DNA of 5,948 bases. Source: Deltaproteobacteria bacterium (GTDB lineage Bacteria; Desulfobacterota; Anaeroferrophillalia; Anaeroferrophillales; Tharpellaceae). Made by a program: the position numbers and the translations under genes. The stretch is taken from the NCBI GenBank assembly GCA_030633185.1, contig DAOVTG010000157.1, forward strand, positions 1 to 5,948, written 5' to 3'. Under the pieces are notes generated by a model. The model did not search any database and had not been told where the DNA came from. It saw only the letters and a program-made list of their open reading frames with translations. This document shows positions 5,750 to 5,948 of the stretch, piece after piece; the first letter of the stretch is position 1; every line of letters begins with the position of its first letter.

Positions 5750-5927
5750 GATGGCGTCGTAAAAAGTTCCGATATCCTGCGTTGCACCCCAAGGGCACTT
5801 CCTTCGGGCGTTGTCGGTTTTCCAGACACTTGACATACTACATGTATGGTCTCGCGCCTGGAGAACCACAACATCTTGTCTATCGAAATTTTTACTTAGC
5901 CATCCCTTGACTTTTTACGAGTTCATC
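5750..5927. repeat. Palindromic repeat element, about 178 bp, with inverted ends
   Basis: The left end GATGGCGTCGTAAAAAGT (5750-5767) recurs inverted at 5910-5927 with 15 of 18 matches, sharing TCGTAAAAAGT exactly. A further inverted copy at 5881-5904 (GATGGC, GTAAAAA, TTC and GATA in order) gives a nested pair. Inside, GGTTTTCCAG (5816-5825) pairs with CTGGAGAACC (5858-5867) at nine of ten positions. The centre is CATAC-TACAT-GTATG (5834-5848). The left arm carries about 30 extra bases between two GCGTTG copies. No protein-coding content is evident. The structure suits a non-autonomous MITE or REP-like dispersed repeat. I recall similar TCGTAAAAAGTC-ended repeats in Desulfobacterota genomes, but this is unverified. 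Confidence 0.65.
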
Positions 5928-5948
5928 ATATTTACATCTTAGGAAAAA

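Noticed and set aside
5683..5874. N-terminal extension of the TAXI binding protein by 64 residues
   Set aside because: The extension would translate the palindromic repeat and the promoter region, and it would bury the signal peptide. ATG 5682 has an excellent ribosome binding site and a normal signal peptide.

Overview
The window looks like a chromosomal stretch of a Gram-negative anaerobe, most likely a member of the Desulfobacterota (former Deltaproteobacteria). This is an inference from gene content: a TAXI-type TRAP transporter, a periplasmic SUMF1-fold protein, an Fe-S/TRAM uracil methyltransferase, a hypF remnant, and dispersed palindromic repeats of a style I associate with that phylum. 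No species can be named.

Layout. Plus strand, left: a secreted formylglycine-generating-enzyme-like (SUMF1/FGE-sulfatase fold) gene (56-957), broken by an apparent one-base deletion near 620-624. An RlmD-like 23S rRNA m5U methyltransferase (960-2117) follows two bases later. The middle (2118-2365) has no intact gene. It holds a small palindrome, AATTGG-N9-CCAATT, and directly against it a roughly 42-codon minus-strand fragment that reads as part of HypF, the [NiFe]-hydrogenase maturation carbamoyltransferase. Minus strand, right to left: a TAXI-family periplasmic binding protein (4717-5682), a fused TRAP permease (2803-4533) and a small HIT-family hydrolase (2366-2758).

The binding protein and the permease form one uptake system: the first captures an unidentified, probably carboxylate-like, solute in the periplasm, and the second imports it using the ion gradient. 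A strong intrinsic terminator lies between the two genes. A candidate promoter reuses one arm of that terminator as its -35 box, so binding-protein and permease levels may be set separately. The binding-protein gene has its own candidate sigma-70 promoter. Just upstream of that is a repeat of about 180 bp, built as a long imperfect inverted repeat (5750-5927).

I see no phage, CRISPR, tRNA, rRNA or transposase gene. No wholly new system is evident. The points most worth a second look are the hypF remnant and its junction, the upstream palindromic repeat, the terminator/promoter overlap and the frameshifted FGE-like gene.
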